Shown here one piece after another: positions 61,130 to 64,000 of a DNA stretch of 64,000 bases. Origin of the DNA: Bartonella sp. WD12.1 (GTDB lineage: Bacteria > Pseudomonadota > Alphaproteobacteria > Rhizobiales > Rhizobiaceae); assembly GCF_002022415.1 (NCBI RefSeq), contig NZ_MUBG01000001.1:310001-374000 (forward strand). Direction: 5' to 3'. The translations under genes were made by a program, and so were the position numbers. The notes under the pieces are model-generated. The model ran no database searches. It was given only the letters and a program-made list of their open reading frames with translations, and was not told where the DNA came from. Numbering within the stretch: position 1 is the first letter of the stretch; each line of letters starts with the position of its first letter.

Positions 61130-61374
61130 AATTAGGTTTAAGAAGAAAACCTATAAAAATATATTAGCTGTTGAATGAAGCGTAAGATAAAGGAAATTTT
61201 CTTAAGTACGTTTTGCTTACACTGAATTTGAACTATTTTTCACATGACTATTATGTTTATACTTCATTGATTAATGAGATCGTGAAATCTTTTAGTATAG
61301 ATTAAAGTATTTGTAGCAAAGAATTGAAAATCAATAATATTAATTTTTTATGGGTAAGATTAAAAAATATGAAA

Positions 61375-61989
61375 TCATCTTTGACTATCTATATCACGAA
61401 AGCGGGTTAAAAAAGCATTTTCAATTTGTTGTGTGGAATAAGATTGCAAATTAAGTTTATCGGGCAAAATATTATTTGGAGAACCAAAATAACGCAGTGC
61501 TTCTTTTCTACTAAAGCCAGCAAGAGTGATAGCTTCGTAGAAAGCAGCAATACGATCAGCTTGTTTGATTTTTTTTAATAGCTTTTGAGCTGGGTTAACA
61601 GGTAAAGAAAAGCGTATGCAAATGGTATCTTGTATGCGTTTTTCAACGAGCTGATACTGTTTTCCTATAACAGCTTTAAAAGGTGAAATCATATCACCAA
61701 TAACATATTCTGATGCATCATGGAGAAGAGCTAAAAGACATTCGTCGTTGTGGGATTGTGGAAAGAGTATCTGAAATATTTGTTCCACTAAAAGTGAATG
61801 TTGTGCGACAGAATAGGTATGCTCACCGTGTGTTTGACCGTTCCAGCGTGCAACACGAGAAAGACCGTGCGCAATATCTTCGATTTCGATGTCAAGAGGG
61901 GAAGGATTAAGTAAATCAAGTCGCCGACCAGAAAGCATTCTTTGCCAAGCACGTGCTGTTCCATCTTGTGATAATTCAGCTTTAGCCAT
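61375..61989 (-). CDS. HD-domain hydrolase, YfbR-like
   Basis: A 204-residue HD-family phosphohydrolase. Metal-binding residues are visible: the first His in H-T-Y-S-V-A-Q-H-S, the H-D pair in L-L-H-D-A-S-E-Y near residue 90 and a later Asp in K-Q-A-D-R-I-A-A-F. The pattern is that of the YfbR-like group, some of which are 5'-deoxynucleotidases; the substrate here is inferred only. Its ATG shares one base with the ygfZ stop (TAATG), so it is translationally coupled to ygfZ. Confidence 0.85.
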   Translation of the reverse strand: MAKAELSQDGTARAWQRMLSGRRLDLLNPSPLDIEIEDIAHGLSRVARWNGQTHGEHTYSVAQHSLLVEQIFQILFPQSHNDECLLALLHDASEYVIGDMISPFKAVIGKQYQLVEKRIQDTICIRFSLPVNPAQKLLKKIKQADRIAAFYEAITLAGFSRKEALRYFGSPNNILPDKLNLQSYSTQQIENAFLTRFRDIDSQR

Positions 61990-62855
61990 TAGTTAGTTTC
62001 CACGGTGTTTTCAGGAAAGCTGAAGTTCATATTTTCAGCGATACTTATTGTTACAGGAAGATTTTCTATTGTAAACGGAATATGTTTGTCCATAACATCT
62101 TTAACATGGTCAATACGCATTAAAGCTAAGGCTTCATTTTCTACACATGTTCCTAATTCACCAAGTATTTTAGTACCTGCTTGAATGGTGGATCCTGGCA
62201 TTAAATTATGTTGGCCTTTTACTATCAAAAAACGGCGACGAACTGCTTTACGATGATGCATTCGTGAAACCACTTCCTGCCCAATGTAACAACCTTTATT
62301 GAATGATAATCCACCGATTTGATCGTAATTAATATCATGAGGAAAGACTTTACCTATTTCATAATCTTGCCCACTTTCTGCAATTGCATAACGAATACGC
62401 ATTCTGTTCCAATTATCATTATGTTTTGGAGCAAGAAAAGGTATTTTTCCATAAATACGTACAATTTTTTCTTTTTGTGGAAATCGTTTATCAATAAAAC
62501 TTAAATTAAAATCACAAGTACTTATTTCATCTTTCCAAGAAACTGTTATAATTTCTTGTAATTGTTGTATAATTTCTATTTTTGTGTGTAATTTATAAAG
62601 GGTAAGACGTTGTTGAAAAGTATCAGCTAAAGGTGCAGCGATATCAATTATATAACCTTGGTCTATTTTACCGATTAGAAAATCAGCAATAACTTTTCCT
62701 TGTGGTGATAAAAGAGCACCAGGGAAGAGTTCTTGTGAGTTGATTTTTTCAACATCTGTTGTAATCAGGGCCTGTAGGAAACGTGTTGCTTCTTCACCTA
62801 TAACTTTAATAATTTTGCGGTTTTTTAAGCTAATAGTGTTTTGTTTTTCGATCAT
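61989..62855 (-). CDS. ygfZ: folate-binding protein YgfZ (iron-sulfur cluster repair/assembly, CAF17-like)
   Basis: YgfZ binds tetrahydrofolate and supports the assembly or repair of certain iron-sulfur enzymes. The 288 residues contain the family motif K-G-C-Y-I-G-Q-E near residue 195 with its essential Cys, and an N-terminal glycine-cleavage T-like fold (F-L-Q-A-L-I-T-T-D-V). It is divergent from the dihydroorotase gene and lies directly before the HD hydrolase. Confidence 0.92.
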   Translation of the reverse strand: MIEKQNTISLKNRKIIKVIGEEATRFLQALITTDVEKINSQELFPGALLSPQGKVIADFLIGKIDQGYIIDIAAPLADTFQQRLTLYKLHTKIEIIQQLQEIITVSWKDEISTCDFNLSFIDKRFPQKEKIVRIYGKIPFLAPKHNDNWNRMRIRYAIAESGQDYEIGKVFPHDINYDQIGGLSFNKGCYIGQEVVSRMHHRKAVRRRFLIVKGQHNLMPGSTIQAGTKILGELGTCVENEALALMRIDHVKDVMDKHIPFTIENLPVTISIAENMNFSFPENTVETN

Positions 62856-62913
62856 GGTCCTTGCCTTTCTGTCCAGAGTTACATAATCGGTAAAGAGATG
62901 ATGTCTAAGGAGT

Positions 62914-64000
62914 ATGGCTGTGTTTAAAACATTTGATACAATTTTAAAAGGTGCAACACTTGTTAATCATGATGGAAGTGGCAAACGTGATATTGGCATC
63001 ACAAATGGCCGTATTGCTGAAATTGGTGATCTTACGCGTGCATCTGCTAGTGAGGTGATCGACTGTACAGGACTTCATATTTTACCAGGTATCATTGATA
63101 GCCAGGTCCATTTTCGTGAGCCAGGGCACGTACATAAGGAAGACCTAGAAAGTGGCTCTCGTTCTGCAGTTTTAGGGGGGGTTACAGCGGTTTTTGAAAT
63201 GCCTAATACAAATCCACTAACAATAACAGAAGAGATGTTGACTGATAAAGTTAAACGCGGATTTCATCGGATGCATTGTGATTTTGCGTTTTGGGTTGGG
63301 GGAACACGTGAAAATGCGCATGAATTGGCTGAATTAGAAAGACTTCCTGGAGCTGCCGGAATTAAAGTATTTATGGGGTCTTCTACAGGTAATCTTTTAG
63401 TTGATGATGATGAAGGTGTTCGTCTAATTTTGAAAAATACACGTCGTCGTGCAGCTTTTCATTGTGAAGATGAGGAGCGGCTCAATGAACGTAAAACGCT
63501 TTGCGTTAAGGGAGATGTGTCATCACATCCGGTTTGGCGTGATGAAATTGCTGCTTTGAAATGTACGCAACGTTTAATTAAAATTGCGCACGAAATGAGG
63601 AAGCGCGTCCATATATTACATCTTTCTACAGCGGAAGAAGTTGATTTTCTGAAAGATTATAAGGATTTAGCAACGATTGAAGTCACTCAACATCATTTGA
63701 CTTTGACTTCTGATGATTATCAAAGGCTTGGCACATTGATCCAGATGAATCCACCTATTCGTGAAAGTCGCCACAGTAAAGCTCTTTGGTACGGTGTTCA
63801 GCAAGGTATCATTGATGTTTTAGGTTCAGACCACGCTCCTCATACGCTTGAAGAAAAGCAAAAGTCTTATCCTCTTTCACCTTCAGGTATGACAGGCGTT
63901 CAAACCACAGCAGCAATTATGCTAACTCATGTTAATACGGGAAGGATATCTCTTGAACGCTTTGTTGATCTCACTTCGCACGGCCCTAGTCGTGTTTTTG
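62914..64000 (+). CDS. pyrC: dihydroorotase, partial at the window end
   Basis: Dihydroorotase closes carbamoyl aspartate to dihydroorotate in pyrimidine synthesis. About 362 codons are present, open to the window edge, so the C-terminus is missing. The opening F-D-T-I-L-K-G-A-T-L-V-N-H-D-G and the metal-binding I-D-S-Q-V-H-F-R-E-P-G (an H-x-x-R in place of the common H-x-H-x-R, seen in this alphaproteobacterial subgroup) are visible. Further candidates are H-C-E-D near residue 185, I-L-H-L-S-T-A-E near 235 and G-S-D-H-A-P-H near 308. The start is ATG 62914; AAGGAG ends one base before it, which is unusually close, so a GTG at 62920 is an alternative. Allantoinase or hydantoinase relatives cannot be fully excluded. 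Confidence 0.85.
   Translation, partial: MAVFKTFDTILKGATLVNHDGSGKRDIGITNGRIAEIGDLTRASASEVIDCTGLHILPGIIDSQVHFREPGHVHKEDLESGSRSAVLGGVTAVFEMPNTNPLTITEEMLTDKVKRGFHRMHCDFAFWVGGTRENAHELAELERLPGAAGIKVFMGSSTGNLLVDDDEGVRLILKNTRRRAAFHCEDEERLNERKTLCVKGDVSSHPVWRDEIAALKCTQRLIKIAHEMRKRVHILHLSTAEEVDFLKDYKDLATIEVTQHHLTLTSDDYQRLGTLIQMNPPIRESRHSKALWYGVQQGIIDVLGSDHAPHTLEEKQKSYPLSPSGMTGVQTTAAIMLTHVNTGRISLERFVDLTSHGPSRVF

Overview
The window is AT-rich chromosomal DNA from an alphaproteobacterium of the Rhizobiales, almost certainly a Bartonella. The main evidence is a complete hemin-uptake locus with Bartonella gene order (tonB facing hutA, then hemS-hutB-hutC-hmuV), an Omp43-type porin, a MucR/Ros regulator, the rhizobial feuPQ-cycHJKL-degP-glnE-pleC block, and long stretches of gene-poor AT-rich DNA. 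I cannot name the species.

Layout. 1-9 kb is gene-poor: Fe-type superoxide dismutase, oligopeptidase B, MucR, SufE, a DUF5330 protein and a membrane-anchored peptidoglycan-binding protein, separated by gaps of up to 1.2 kb with no recognisable gene. 9-20 kb is an envelope-sensing and cytochrome c block: a FeuN-like small exported protein, the FeuP/FeuQ two-component pair, the CcmI-CcmE-CcmF-CcmH haem-ligation genes, DegP and a second two-component pair. 20-29.6 kb holds GlnE, an O6-alkylguanine methyltransferase, a PleC-like kinase, PepN and a uracil-DNA glycosylase. 30-35 kb is a minus-strand thiamine operon (thiC-thiO-thiS-thiG-thiE-thiD). 36-38 kb has the porin and tRNA-Ser(GCU). 38.3-45.7 kb is the hemin locus. 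45.9-64 kb is dense housekeeping: slt, dapA, smpB, a family-5 uracil-DNA glycosylase, rpoZ, rsh, pyrE, DUF2062, acpS-lepB-rnc-era-recO, panC, two tandem panB copies, an HD hydrolase, ygfZ and the start of a dihydroorotase cut by the window end.

What stands out. Six genes (ccmI, the response regulator after degP, pepN, thiE, thiO, hutA) are broken or altered by what looks like one missing base in a homopolymer run. All six are repaired by +1, which points to systematic homopolymer under-calling in the assembly or to genes relying on slippage, not to six independent gene deaths. The panB duplication carries a decayed copy of the 3' end of panC between the copies, and the panC-proximal copy has lost conserved glycines and gained an 18-bp internal duplication. 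I saw no CRISPR array, prophage, insertion sequence or defence island, and no wholly new multi-gene system.
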